From the NCBI RefSeq assembly GCF_009905375.1, contig NC_133647.1, positions 138,255,263 to 138,319,262 of the forward strand: a stretch of DNA of 64,000 bases, in the 5' to 3' direction. The stretch's first letter is position 1; every line of letters begins with the position of its first letter. This document shows positions 23,273-35,372 of this stretch, piece after piece. Both the position numbers and the translations under genes were made by a program. This DNA comes from Apium graveolens (lineage: Eukaryota > Streptophyta > Magnoliopsida > Apiales > Apiaceae). A model generated the notes under the pieces. It saw nothing but the letters and a program-made list of their open reading frames with translations. It made no database searches and was not told the origin of the DNA.

Positions 23273-23800
23273 AAGGGGGAGATAAAAGCTTAAGTAATAG
23301 TTTGGAGGATTCCTCAACTAAGGGGGAGAAATAGCAGGGAGGAAGAAAAAGATCATATGTACACTACACCACACCATTGTTGTTTGTAACTACGGATCCT
23401 ATTATACGGGAGAGGTGGTAAACACAAGGTGATTTTCTAGTAAGGGAAGAAGCTATTTTCAAAAGGGGAGTACCATTGGTTTTTATTTGCGGATTCTATT
23501 GTACGGGAGAGGTGGTAAACGAAGGTGATCTTCTTTAATCAGTTGATTCTCATAGGGGGAGAAGCAAGAGAGATATGGGCTTCTCAACAGGAAATGTGGT
23601 TGTACAAATGAAGATAGAACTACTTGAAGATATGTTCAGTCTAGAGGAACATCTACTTGGAATCTGAAAAATGTTAAATCTAGTCCAGAACTTTTCTACT
23701 ATTTACTTTGCATTTCTTTTTATATTTTTTTCTTATTTGTTAGTTGAGTTATCCTCTAGGTATTTGTGTGTTATTGTCTAACAAACAAATAAGGGGAGAT
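23273..23800 (+). other. Reiterated polypurine tracts before COP-C 3' LTR
   Basis: AAGGGGGAGA-like tracts at 23,273, 23,319, 23,461, 23,553 and 23,789-23,800; the last abuts the 3' LTR and is the functional plus-strand primer by position. COP-J has the same set in reverse complement (about 42,750, 43,000, 43,135 and 43,185). The rest of 22,824-23,800 is non-coding and repeats an acctacggatcctattgtacgggag-like block (23,380 and 23,490). Confidence 0.75.
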
Positions 23801-25170
23801 TGTAAGTCATATGTCATAGCCTATTTGTATATTCGAGGATTCAACTCAACTCAAATAAGAATGTAATAAGTAAATAGTGGATCTACCGTCAGAGAGATCT
23901 CGCAAAGTAACATCTGTCAGAGGATTCAGAAACAAGGTTCATCTACAGACTTGAGGAGTTAATTCACTGGAAGAAGTTCAAGAAATTGATCAAGCCTCAG
24001 TGATATAAATCAAGATCGTGGATTTAATCAAGTGACAGAGATCTTGTCAGAGTATCATTAATTACAAGGATTTAATCTGAAGAAAATCAAAGTGTCAAAG
24101 TCAAGACATGAAGAAACGTCACGGAAGTTAGTCACTCATGAACCAGACAGTACATCGAGTGTCAAGATTAAAGTGGTGGAATTGATTCATATATTTCAGT
24201 GATTTTCAGAAGATATACAGAAGAATAGATGCTGCTCAAGATTAGTATTAATTCTCTATTAATTAATTAATTAATATAATTTAATTAAGAAAATAAATTA
24301 TATCTGCAAAAGATTAATTTATTTGATTAATTAAATTAATTGATTAATTAATTCTGAATTAATATTAAGAATTTTCAGAATTTAAATTAGTTTAAAAATC
24401 TGTTTTAATTCAACAAGACAACTGATTGTATTAGTATGACAATCGGTATGACAATAAATAGTCATACCGAAAGTCATGCTAATTCAAAAGGATTGTCTTA
24501 CCAGAATTTTTATAGGATTTAAATCTATTTATTTTCAGAAAAAACAATATGTTTGAACTACTATGACAATCGGTATGACAATTGATTGTCATACCGAAAG
24601 TCTTGCTAGTTCATTCTGATTGTCTTGCTAGTTCTAAGGATAGTCCTACCGATTGTCTTGCTGAGCTCAGGATTGTCTTGCCAGTTCAATTCTATTTGTT
24701 TGATTGATTAAAAGAAGGAGAAGCAGTTCATTCAATTATTATTCAATCAACAATACAGAACCCGAGAACAAAAGAAAAAGAAGCAGAACAATATTTCATC
24801 TTCTCTGCAAAACTTCAAGATCAATTTCTAGATTGTAAAGTTAAATCCAATCAACTAGAAATCTTTATCTTGTTCTTGTGTAACAATCTAGCGGATCAAA
24901 ATCCCTAGAACTTAATCTCAAATCGCGTTTAGCATTTGATTCTAATTATTGCAAAAATAGAAAAAGTTCATACCGAATTTATTCTAAATTTGTGATAATT
25001 AATTTGAGATAAATTCTTTTAATCGATACAGTTGTTGTAACACCTTTCAAGTTTAATAATATTCTTATTTAACTTGAATTTTGTTTCACATTTTTTATTC
25101 CGCATTTATTCGATTATTCGGTACCGTTTGTATTCAACCCCCCCTTCTACAAACGCATTGGGACCTAATA
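23801..25170 (+). repeat. COP-C 3' LTR
   Basis: 1,370 bp, begins TGTAAGTCATATG and ends ACCTAATA, so the terminal CA is mutated to TA. Hairpins at 24,444-24,469 (imperfect) and 24,571-24,596 (perfect, 12-bp arms) correspond to those in the 5' LTR. Confidence 0.95.
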
Positions 25171-25175
25171 ATTTG

Positions 25176-27314
25176 CATTTGCTTCATTGTATTTATAGGC
25201 TCCTTCAGGTAGCTTGCTAACAACCTTTTTACAAAGGTGGGTTAGGTGATTCACAGAGCCATATTTCTCATATTTCTTTTTTTGAGCATCTGCAACATCA
25301 ACAAAATTATTGCTTTTGTTTATCCCAATTTTCCCATTTCTATTTTTCTTCTTCTTTCTTGCATCTTCAGTTTTGGTTTCTTTGACAGGTGTCTTGGAAC
25401 CTTGGTTATCCATGAGCTTTTCTTCAGCTTTGAAAGATTGAGTTGCTTGTGCATCTTTCTTGTCATTGTCTTCATCATCAATTTTTTTCTTGATAATCAA
25501 CTCTTATTCACTGAAGTTAACTTCACATGCCTTGAACATAGGTGAATCAACCTTTTTCTGGATTGTTGGAACATTTTCATTTTCTGTTGCTTTTCCTTTA
25601 TCACCTGTATTTTTCTTATTGTTGTTCAAGGCATCATAATCAAGACCAATAGCAATATTTGCACATGATTTATTTTCTCATGATATTTACTAATTAACTC
25701 AGATGCATTCTTGAAGGACTTCAACTTCACTTCATTCTCTTTCATCTTCTCCCTTAACACTACTTCAATCTTATTTGCACACTTCAGCTTTTTCTTTAGA
25801 TATGCATTCTCTTGTCTCACAGCTTCAAGCTCTACCAACAACAATTCAGCTTCTTATTTCTCATTTTCAAGCTTCTCATTTATCTTTTTCAGTCTGCTAA
25901 CTTCTTCATTAGTAGCAACCATGCTTGTATTGATGTGGAACATTTCTATGCTCATCTTCTCTACAGTTTCCTTATATTGACTCACATTTAAATCAATGGT
26001 AGTGAGAGTTGGTACATGTGATTTTGATGAAGATGACTCTCCTTGCTCCAAGGCCATTAGTGCATAATTTCCAACTTCCTCATCTTCATCATTATCAGAA
26101 TCATCCCAACTTTTTCCCTCTGCAATATAAGCTTTGCTTTGCTGTTTCTTCAAAAGAGTTTCATACTTTGCTTCCAATTCAAGATAAGCTTTGTCTTTCT
26201 TTGCTTTCTTGGGTTTCCTGCATTATGTAGCAAAATGGCCTAGTTCATTACAATTGAAGCACCTTATCTTTGATCTTTCAACAGATCCAGTTTTGTAACC
26301 ATTTTAGCTGTCAGATGTGTACTTCCCTTTTCCTTTCCAGCTACTATCTTTGTTGAATGACTGTCATTTTCCCTTGAAGAATCTTGGCTTCTTTACTCTA
26401 GTATTATAGAACTTTCTTTCCAGATAGGCCATTGAATGATCAAGCTCATCAAGTTCATCCAGGGTGTAGAACTCATCTTCTTCCAATTCCAGAATGACTT
26501 GTTCCTGTGAATCATTTGTTCTTTGCTCACTTGTTGAGGCAACTGGAGTCTGGGATCTTGAATCATCATTAGAGGTCTGGATTTCATTAACAATTAAAGC
26601 ACTTGAACCATCTACAATATGCCATTGACCGGTTCTTAATGATTTTCTTTGAATCATTTCTAATTTATATGTTTTTAAGATTCCAAACAGAACTTCCAGA
26701 ATTATTCTGCTCAAGTCTCTCCCTTCTCTGATTACTGAAATTTTCTGTTCCAAATGATCAGGAAGTGTAAGCAAAAATTTAAGATTCACTTCTTCAGCTT
26801 CATAGTATTTGTCATGGAGCTGCAAGTCATTTATCAGCTTATTAAACCTTTTCAACACATCAGTGATACTTTCTTTTAGCTTAGCCATGAAACCCTCATA
26901 CTGTGAGATCAGTATCCTTCTTTGATTAGATCTAACTTCCTTAGTTCATTCACAAAGTATTTCAATCTTTTCCCAGATCTGCTTAGCAGTGTCACAGTTG
27001 ACAATGTTGTTGTACATTATATTTTCAAGTGACTCTATCAATATCAGCTGTAAGCCACTATCCAGGGAAACTTTCTCTTTCTCAGGCTCAGTGTACTCAG
27101 AAGGAACTTTTGAAGCATAATGAGCTGGAATAACCATATCACCATCTTTAGATTCCTCAACTCTAACCATAGGAGTGAAGGGCCCATTCTTGAGAATCTG
27201 AATGTAGAGTGGATTATCTATCCTGATAAACAACAACATTTTCTTTTTCCAAAGAGTGTAGTTAGCTCTGTGAAAAGTGGGAATTTTGATGCTACTGATT
27301 TTCTGTGTATTCAT
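25176..27314 (-). pseudogene. COP-B gag, main part
   Basis: Minus-strand gag from ATG at 27,314 (MNTQKISSIKIPTFHRANY). Order: gag core with TLWKKKMLLFI; stop at about 26,946; UBN2-type region with LKFLLTLPDHLEQKI; acidic EEDEFYTLDELDELD; zinc knuckle CFNCNELGHFAT with the next codon a stop in place of Glu; then coiled coil (ELEAVRQENAYLKKKL) and a lysine-rich basic tail. A second knuckle near 25,255 reads KYEKYGSVNHLTHLC, with both first Cys replaced by Tyr; COP-H keeps Cys there. At least six in-frame stops. Similarity to COP-H gag in the basic tail (NRNGKIGINK) shows the two families are sisters. Confidence 0.88.
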
Positions 27315-27351
27315 TCTTCCAAGATCTTGAATCTGTTTACTTTCAGATTTT

Positions 27352-27363
27352 GCTATGATACCA
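27352..27363 (-). other. COP-B primer binding site
   Basis: Minus strand TGGTATCATAGC, one mismatch from the initiator-Met consensus TGGTATCAGAGC, two bases after the LTR end. Confidence 0.85.
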
Positions 27364-27365
27364 CT

Positions 27366-28603
27366 TGATAGGTAATGAATTACACACAAGGGGTGAATGT
27401 ATTTTTGTGTTTTTATGCTTTTCTTGAAGTTTTTATGGTTGTGAACAAAGTAAACTGAATCTTGTAGTGAGATGTATTAATACTAAAATTAAACAAGTAA
27501 TAACAGTGGACACAAATCTTTCAAAACTCACTTAACTTTATATTAAAATTAAGAATGTTTTGCTACAAAATTTCTAGGCTCTTTATTGCAAAGATCTTAG
27601 CTTCTTCCTTGAGATAAATACAAGATTTTCTTATCTAAATTGTTACATCTAAAAAAATATCAGGGTTAACTTTATATCACAGTTAACTCCTGGTTTACAC
27701 AGTGTATAATAAGACATGCTATTTACTTTAGTAAACTGTCACTTATCATTTCCATTTTAGGAAAAGTATATCTTCCATTTCTGGCTTAGCATATCTTTGC
27801 ATAATGTGTTAACTTTGATCTTCCTTTGTCAGTTAATCTTCACCCTTGATCTTGCACACTCTTCAAGCTGCTTTTTGTTGACCTGTCAATCCAACTGGTT
27901 AAATTTTTTGTTGATTGTTAATCTTGGATATTGAACTGATCTGCAATTTGTACTTTGAGATTTTACCTCGAGATCTCCAGTTAGCCATATAGAGAACTTG
28001 ACATCTCGATAAGTATATTGGCTTATCGAGATCTCTAATCACTCTATTGTTGTTTTGACTTATAGAGGTCTCTGAGTTCTCTATAAGAGAATTTAGCTTG
28101 TCGAGATCTCTCAGCTCCATGTCTTCACTTTGACTTATCGATATCTCTGAGATCTCTAGTGACATTTTGACTTGTCGATATCTCATAGATCTCTAGTGAT
28201 ATTTGACTTGTCTATATCTCTAGAGTTCTCTAGTGAAGAAATAACTTGTCGATATCTCCAATGTTCATGTCTTCAATTTGGCTTGTCGATATCTCTGAGT
28301 TCTCTAGTAGCTTTCCTGAGTTCTCGATAAGTCATTTGGAGTTCTCGAGTGACTTCTCTATAACACTAAATCTGTGACTTGTAGAAATCTTGACTTAGAA
28401 TATTTTTCTCAAAACAGATTTATTCAACTCCAAGCTTCTTCATCATTCTTCTGAGGTATGATCTTCTTCCATATAGAATTTTTAGGCTTGATACTGTTCT
28501 CAGGAAAAAGACTCCAGTCTGCTCTTTGACATTTTTACAGACTTTAAATGTTACAATATAAAATGCAAACTAAGATTACAATACAACTTACTTAGGGTTA
28601 TCA
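27366..28603 (-). repeat. COP-B 5' LTR
   Basis: On the minus strand begins TGATAACCC and ends CCTATCA, so the ends form a 5-bp inverted repeat TGATA/TATCA. Length 1,238 bp. It adjoins the primer site on one side and COP-D gag on the other. The second LTR is outside the window, so the boundaries rest on structure alone. Confidence 0.8.
27960..28390 (-). promoter_or_regulatory. Palindromic motif array in COP-B 5' LTR
   Basis: More than fifteen variants of ACTTATCGAGATCTC, GACTTGTCGATATCTC and GAGTTCTCTAGTGA in 430 bp, in both directions. The motif class is the same as at 5,200-5,700 of this element. Likely transcriptional or RNA-structural; role inferred only from clustering. Confidence 0.55.
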
Positions 28604-28649
28604 ATTTGATTTAGTCTTATTATTGTGCATGCATGTCTTGCACAACAAA

Positions 28650-29275
28650 TCTGTCACTAAGAAAGCAAAATTAAACCTGATAAGAACAAGGCTAACAAAC
28701 CAAATACAGACAAACCATGTTGGTCTTGTGGACAGGTTGGTCATTGGAACACGAACTATCCGGTGAAGAAAGCTAAGAAAGCTGGGGTGGGAGCTCAAGA
28801 AAATACTGTGCTTGGACTTGGAACCACTAGTGGGCATGTAGTTAACATGGTTGTTGGTGAGGTTGTTGCCTCTGGAACCAATGACGCTATGTTACTTACA
28901 ACCCTGTACTACTTTCCACTTATCTGTCTCATGAGTGGTTGATTTACATTGGAGCTAATGTGCATATTTTTTGTTGATATTACTCTCTTTATATCTTATC
29001 AACAGAGTCATGGAATGACAGTGACGATGAGGAATGCTAGTGTTGCACAAGTGCTTGGATTAGAAAACGTGGATCTGAAGTTTGCTTCTGGGCGGATTAT
29101 ATCTATCACTAGAGTGCATCATGTTCCCTCTATTTGTAGAAATATAACAAGTGGAGGCTGTTTAGTTAAGAATGACTTTGCACTTTCTTTAAAATATAAT
29201 AAAGTAGTTATTACTCACACTGGTACATTTTTTGGCAATGGTTACTTTTCTGATGGTTTGTTTTCGATAAAATGT
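28650..29275 (+). pseudogene. COP-D gag knuckle and protease remnant
   Basis: Reads NKPNTDKPCWSCGQVGHWNTN followed by YPVKKAKK; in COP-F the position of this Tyr is Cys, so the fourth zinc ligand is lost. After VVNMVVGEVV a frameshift precedes HEWLIYIGANVH, where the protease Asp-Ser/Thr-Gly box is expected: the catalytic Asp is Tyr. A stop follows, then ITLFISYQQSHGMTV and ITRVHHVPSI continue the spacer into the pre-integrase region, ending at TGA 29,276. Confidence 0.78.
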
Positions 29276-30149
29276 TGAACCCATTTTGGGTAATTTTATT
29301 AATGATAGTGTTGCACCTGTTGTTAATTGTGTTGAGATCTGATTTATGGCCCTTATGACTTGGTCATTTAAATTTTGGTGCTCTAAAGAATATGATGAAT
29401 TTAGAGTTGATTCCAAAGCATGTCATTGATAAGAAACCTAAGTGTCAAGTGTGTATAATGATAAAACAAACGAGAAAACCTTTTCATGATGTTGTTAGGG
29501 ATTCAGACTTGTTAGATTTAGTTCACTCAGACATAAGTGAATTCGGTGGTGTGTTGACTAAGGATCACTGTAGATATTTCATTACTTTTATAGATGATTG
29601 TAGTAGATATTGTTATATTAATTTGCTTAAATATAAGGATGAAGCACTAGATAAATTCATTATATTTAAAAATAAATTTGAAACACAAACGGGCAAATTA
29701 CTTAAATGTTTGAGGTCTAATCGAGGTGGTGAGTATACGAGTACCTTGTTCAATGAGTTTTATGAAAGCAATGGAATAGTTCATGAGGTTACTCCACCAT
29801 ACACACTTGAGTCTAATGGGGTGGCAGAGCGAAAGAATAAAACTTTTAAAGACATTATTAACAATATGCTGATCAATTCTGGGTTGCCTAAGTACATGTG
29901 GTGAGAGGATCTGAATACGGCTTACCATATTCTATATAGAGTCCCTCTGAAATATATGAACAAGACACCTTATGAATTATGGAGAAATCATAAGATAAGT
30001 TTGAGTTATCTTCAAGTGTTGGGGTGCCTTGCTAATGTGCTTGTCCCTGAACACAAGAGGAATAAATTATGTCCGAAAACTATTGATTGTATCTTTCTAG
30101 GCTATCTTGAAACCACAACTGCTATGAGATTTTTAGTATTATAATATGA
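29276..30149 (+). pseudogene. COP-D integrase
   Basis: Plus strand. The GAG-pre-integrase module KCQVCIMIKQTRKPFH is followed by DLVHSDISEFGG with the first catalytic Asp and ITFIDDCSRYCYI. The second catalytic position reads SNRGGEY where COP-F has SDRGGEY, so the Asp is Asn. The Glu is kept in SNGVAERKNKTF. A TGA follows LPKYMW at 29,902 and another stop lies just before LTR-E. The module LEVLGCLANV-type C-terminus is recognisable to 30,140. Confidence 0.87.
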
Positions 30150-33100
30150 TGTGGCGCCCTCCAAACCCGGGTCAGAAGTTTGGGGTCCACACACACATAT
30201 ACCTTATTTATAACCTGCTTATAACAATAATAAAGATAATAATAATATGCAGTGACCCTACTTACCGACTACCACGGATCGCAACAGGTTAAAGTATGTA
30301 CACAAGCCACACACACATACTTTATATTAAAAACGTCCAAATCCCAATAATTCAAACTCAGAACTGAATATTAAACATTAATACAAACTTTTACAAACTT
30401 AAACTATCTCAAAAGCTGTCAGCTAGCTTAACTCGATCAACCTGGACCCTAGCTCTCGCACTGGATTGGGGATCCTCGCTACCAACTGGTTCCTTCTTAA
30501 CTGGAAAAGAACATAAACAACATCGCACAAATGAGCTAACTAGCTCAGCAAGTCACAATGACAAGACTGAGAATAATGATCATCAAGTGAAAAAGGTTAA
30601 GGTATCAAGTGAACAATGATTAATAATTTAGAATTGGATATTATATTTTTATTTTAAAACCAAGGTTGGCTTCTGATTAGTCATGCACTAACCCCGAGCA
30701 AGGCACACAGCTCTGCTCTAATTACTGGATCCAAGGCACACATTGGCCTAACTTGACCACCAATCTGGTCTGACCACGAATCTAGTCCACAATTTTATAA
30801 AACAATCCAATTCTATCATAATAACTGAATAAAAAATGTAAAGCAATAAATAAAATCATAAACAACATTGGATATTCAATAATAAGATGGTTTCAATCTT
30901 CACAAAGGAACAATATGGCAATTTCAAAGAATGATTGTTAGGTAATGAAAGAATTGGATAACAAAGGAATCAACATTTCAAGGTTACAAGGATTTGGTTT
31001 TTCAAAGAATAGGGTACAATGGTTTGAGTATGTAAGCAATTTGATTTAGTGTTTGGCATTTAGTTTGTATGTATTTGTGGAATAGTATCGTATATCTGTG
31101 GTTCGTATTCGGGTATATAACAATCAATGGTTCAGAAAGAATAAGGTTTACGGCTCAAAGATCAACAAGTGGAATCAAGGTTTAGGGTTCAGTGCTTCAA
31201 AGCACTTACAATATAGAATGGGACTATCAATCATTTCCAATATATTTCGAGAAAGTTTAGCACACTTGCCTGGTACTAGCTTGCTATACTGTACTAACTT
31301 CCAATCACAACCGTCTTACTCCTCGACTATCTGCTTTCCTTTTCTAAGCCTTGCCTCTTCTGCTCACATATCATAAGCATCTATCAATACTCAACTCATA
31401 CGATTCTAGTCGGTATACACTTCTATCTACCCTTCGTTTTACCCAAATCCGACTAACGGATTGAAAGTTACGCTATAAATAAGTAAACACCGAACATATA
31501 GACCGACAGTCAAACAACAAATCACATATAACACGTAACACGTCAAACAATCAATGGTATATCATTTATAAAGGAGTCTCGGGTCATAAACAAGCTTTCG
31601 GGTATTTAATATAATTTTTAAAACATTTTTTGGAATTAAAACGAGTCGTTGGATCAATTTTAAAGCAATAAACAAGGTTCGGTTGGCCAAATCTGGCTTT
31701 AAGAAAATTTTATAATAATAATCGAGCCTTGAAAATAATTTAAAATAATATTTTAAAGCTCGAAACTATTTTTCGGAATTTTTAAATCATTTTTAAATAA
31801 TTAAATCTAATTAAATAATTAACTAAAATTAATTAATAATTATTTAAATCAATTAATCAATTAATTTTCGAATTAATTGACCAATTAATCAATTAATTAT
31901 TAACTAAAATTAATTTAGATTTATTTTTTGAATTAAAAATAATTTTTGGAATTAAAATAATAATTTTTGGAATTTTCAGAATTTAAAAACGAATTTTTAT
32001 AATTAAAATAAATAGAAAATATGATTTTTAAATAATTTATAAACAGGAAGGTTATTTTTGCAAATTCTGGAAACTTCAGGGACCAAACTGCATCGTCCCC
32101 AAAAGTTCAGGTATTAAACTGTAATTTGACAGAGGTTCGCCGGAAAACAACCATGTCTCGCCGGAGAAGACGATCCAGGGATGCTCAGGCCATCACCACC
32201 TCCAGATCATATCTACACAACACCAGGGACACAACCATGTCATCAAAACACACAACCTATCCCTGAGTTGGTCGAAAATTGGCCGAGAAGTTCGCCGGTT
32301 TCCGGCGAGCTCGACGTAAACTTAAAAACACAACTCCCTTCGATTCAGGGATCCTCTGTTAACGAGCTATACATCAATCGATTGCAAATTTCATAAGGAA
32401 CACAACCCACTATATTTCAACACCTAATAACCCCTAGAACAAAAAGCCCTAAATTTCAATTAAGAACATTCATACGGGGTATAAACCCTAATTCTAAAAT
32501 TCGAAGATTAAACTCAATTTTGAACATGTTATTGAACTCCAAATCAGTCATATGACATATAAAAATCATCAGGAAGACAAGCTCTACAACATGCAATCAT
32601 CAAATCATTCAAACAATCATCCGAACAAAAATTCATAATTTTAATCAAAATAATTCGAAAATAAATAAATATAGAAAATAAACCGTTGATTCTGCAGTGA
32701 TATGAAGCACAGATTCTGATAGTATATTTCAAGAGCTTTGATTTGAGTACTCGAGCTTCACAAACGGATTCCGGTAACACCTTAAAATTGAGGTTTGATT
32801 CTCGTTAGGTTTTATGAATATATGAATTTTCTCTGTAAAATTATATAATTATTGTTTGCAAATGATTTTCGGTACAAAATAAAATAAGGTAAAGGCTATT
32901 TATAATTACGAAAAATTAGTATCCCGTTGGATCATTCCGGATATAAAATAGTACGTTTATTTATAAAAACAGATCCAAACGGTACCGGTTTTCGGGATAA
33001 TTATCCAAATCAGTACAATTTGTACTGCGGTCTTGGTCTCAGCGCCTGGTTACACGTATTACGAGGTGATAATTGTAATAGTTTAATAAAAAGATCCCAT

Positions 33101-33584
33101 TTATCGAATATACGAGTTTTATTGATTTACCGAAATGAATAATGTATCAAAAATATTGTGCCGGGACCCGCGTAGGACAAACCGTACGCCGGATCGAAAA
33201 AGTTGAAACATGGAAAATGCTCGGAATATTGCAATTAGGTTAGGAAGGAGTTCTCGGAAGAGTTTTGGGTTATAAAAACGTAAAAACGGGTGACGTCGAC
33301 TGGTTCCTGATTGTATAAAATAGTTTATAAATACTCTGAAAAAGAATTTATAAAATCCATATATTTCCTATAAAATCATAAATCAACATAAAAATAAATA
33401 AGAAGATATGACAATTATCTATATTTTATTTTGGACATATAAAAATTAAAATACTCAATTGATATTATTTTTAAACATCCAAATACATATATCACTTAAT
33501 AATTAATTCACAGAATAAATATTGAACATGCATAATATTTATTTATTAGCAAAAATAATTACACGATCTATCCCATATATTACA
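30150..33584 (-). mobile_element. LTR-E: solo LTR
   Basis: TGTGGCGCCCTCC at the left, CCATATATTACA at the right, flanked by tatga at 30,145-30,149 and 33,585-33,589. Length 3,435 bp. No coding sequence. On the minus strand a TATAAATAG-like box lies near 32,905-32,896, and a CCGGCG-rich block sits at 32,130-32,320, the same arrangement as in LTR-L. Orientation minus by those marks. Inserted between the integrase and RT parts of COP-D. Confidence 0.85.
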
Positions 33585-33589
33585 TATGA

Positions 33590-34420
33590 CATAAATGGTA
33601 TTGTGGAGAATACGATAGTTGAGTTTCGTGATGTAACTTTCTTTGAGGAAGTGTTCCCTATGAAGACTGGTATACCTTTGGGTAATACTGAGGACGATCC
33701 CACTCGCACATCGAGTTGTATTCCTGATCATGCGGAAATGATAACAAATGTGGGGACGAATCCTGGTAGGTTCTCTACTACTAACGAAGTAGAGGAACCT
33801 AAAAGGAGTAAACGTGCAAAGGTAGTCAAGGACTTTGGAAGTGATTTTATCACTTATAATGTCGAGGATGAGCCTTTGATTTTCCGTTAAGCCATGGATT
33901 TTTCGGAGTCAAGGCATTGGAAAGGCGTTATAAAGAGTGAAATTGACTCAGTTGTTTCTAACCATACATGGGAGTTAGTTTATCTCCCTCCTGGGTGTTC
34001 TACTATTAGATGTTAATGGATCTTCAAGAAGAAGCTAAACCTTGATGGCTCAATAGATAAATACAAGGCTAGGCTAGTTGCTAAGGGCTTTAGGAAAGGG
34101 GAATATATTGAATATTTTGATACGTACTCTCCTGTTGTCCGAATGAAGATAATTAAAATGCCTGTTGCATTGGCTTCCGTACATGGTCCTATCATCCATC
34201 AAATGGATGTAAAGACAACTTTTCTTCATGGTGACCTTGAAGAAGAGATTTATATGAATCAAACCGAGGGATTTGCTGCTTCTAATAATGAGAGGAAAGC
34301 CTTAAACAAGCACCTATAAACTAGCATAAAAATTTTGATGAAACGGTTTTAGACTTCGGGTTTTTAGTTAATGAAAGTGACAAGGTGTCTACTACAAGGT
34401 TAGATGTAATAATTGTGTAA
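33590..34420 (+). pseudogene. COP-D IN-RT linker and RT N-terminal part
   Basis: Resumes after LTR-E with NTIVEFRDVTFFEEVFPMKT, the serine/proline linker, then AKVVKDFGSDFITYN. After a stop at 33,888: ESRHWKGVIKSEIDSVVSN, WIFKKKLNLDGSIDKYKARL, YSPVVRMK and IIHQMDVKTTFLHGDLEEEI with the first RT Asp. Comparison with COP-F shows about 35 nt missing near 34,300. Multiple stops. Confidence 0.83.
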
Positions 34421-35372
34421 TTGTGTGCTTGTATGTAGATGATATATTGTTATTTGGAACCATTATTGAGATTATTAACGAGACAAAGAGTTTTTTGAAG
34501 AGGCAATTTGAAATGAAGGATATGGGTGAGGCTAGTGTCATTCTTGGGATCAAGTTGACTCAGTCAACTGATGGAAGAACATTGTCACAGTCTCATTATA
34601 TAGAGAAATCTATACTTGAGAAGTACAGTTATTCAAATTATAGAATCTCTAGTACGCCATATGATTCAAAAGTTGCTATAGTCAGGAATAGTTCAGGAAT
34701 TCCTGTATCTCAGTTAAGGTATTCTCAGATTATTGGGAGTTTGCAATATCTTGCTAATGTGACTAGACCAGATATTTCTTATTTCGTGTCAAAGTTAGGT
34801 AGATATACAAGTTGTCCAAACAACACTCGTTGGGAGGCACTGGATAGAGTTCATTGATATCTCAAGGGAACTATTTTTCTTGGCTTGCATTATCGGAGTT
34901 TTCCGGGGTACTCGAGGGGTACAGTGATGCAAGTTGGATAGCTAATAAATCTGGTTCCAATGGAGTCTCTGGATATGTGTTTACTGTTGCGGGTGGAGCA
35001 GTGTCCTGGAAGTCTTCTAGACAGACTTTGATTACTCGGTCTACTTTTGAGGCCGAATTGTGTGCATTGGATGCCACGAGGACAAAGGTTGAGTGGTTAC
35101 ATTGATTTATGTCCGCGTTACCACTAGTTAGCAAACCTCTTTCTGCTATTTTTGTTCATTGTGATAGTCGTACAACTATCTACAAGATCATAAGTGGGAA
35201 GTATAATGCTAAAACTAAGAGACACATCCAAGTTAGACTAAACTCTATAAGGGGTCATGTGTTTAATAGGATTATTGTTGTAGAGTTCATAGGAACTCAG
35301 TATAATATAGCTGATCTGTTGATCAAGGTGCTTGAGCATGCTGTAGTCCTTAAATCGAGGTTGGGGATGTGA
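34421..35372 (+). pseudogene. COP-D RT C-terminal part and RNase H
   Basis: CLYVDDILLFGT gives the polymerase YVDD box; MGEASVILGIKL and RYSQIIGSLQYLANVTRPD follow. One base is missing near 34,905 relative to COP-F, shifting into the RNase H frame: EGYSDASWIANKSGSNG with the first RNase H Asp, then RSTFEAELCALD with the Glu. A TGA at 35,103 and the end of the frame at 35,370 (KSRLGM). Structure is textbook Copia; the copy is dead. Confidence 0.87.

Larger units (their letters stand above)
17728..25170 (+). mobile_element. COP-C: non-autonomous gag-only Copia derivative
   Basis: Complete element of 7,443 bp with LTRs at 17,728-19,098 and 23,801-25,170, flanked by atttg at 17,723-17,727 and 25,171-25,175. 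It holds a primer binding site, gag and the beginning of protease, but no integrase, RT or RNase H. In their place is a 2.1-kb segment with a decayed conserved frame and several polypurine tracts. Structure and pol deletion junction match COP-J, so this is a mobilised subfamily that used enzymes in trans. By eye the LTRs differ at about two dozen positions, so insertion is moderately old. Inserted antisense into COP-B gag. Confidence 0.93.
1..28603 (-). mobile_element. COP-B: Ty1/Copia element, nested and partial
   Basis: Minus-strand Copia retrotransposon, 3' end off the left edge. In its own direction it shows: 5' LTR (28,603-27,366), primer binding site (27,363-27,352), gag (27,314 to 17,486, interrupted), protease, integrase, RT and RNase H (about 17,460 to 5,953, interrupted), a motif-rich spacer with a TATA box, and an accessory ORF (817 to 2). 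The domain order PR-IN-RT-RH is diagnostic of Ty1/Copia. Gag has a UBN2-type core, two zinc knuckles and a long acidic/coiled-coil tail, which resembles the SIRE/Maximus type; lineage is inferred. It is broken by COP-C, LTR-K and LTR-A and carries many nonsense codons, so it is older than all three. It sits inside COP-D. The right flank begins atttg at 28,604; the matching duplication would lie outside the window. Confidence 0.85.
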
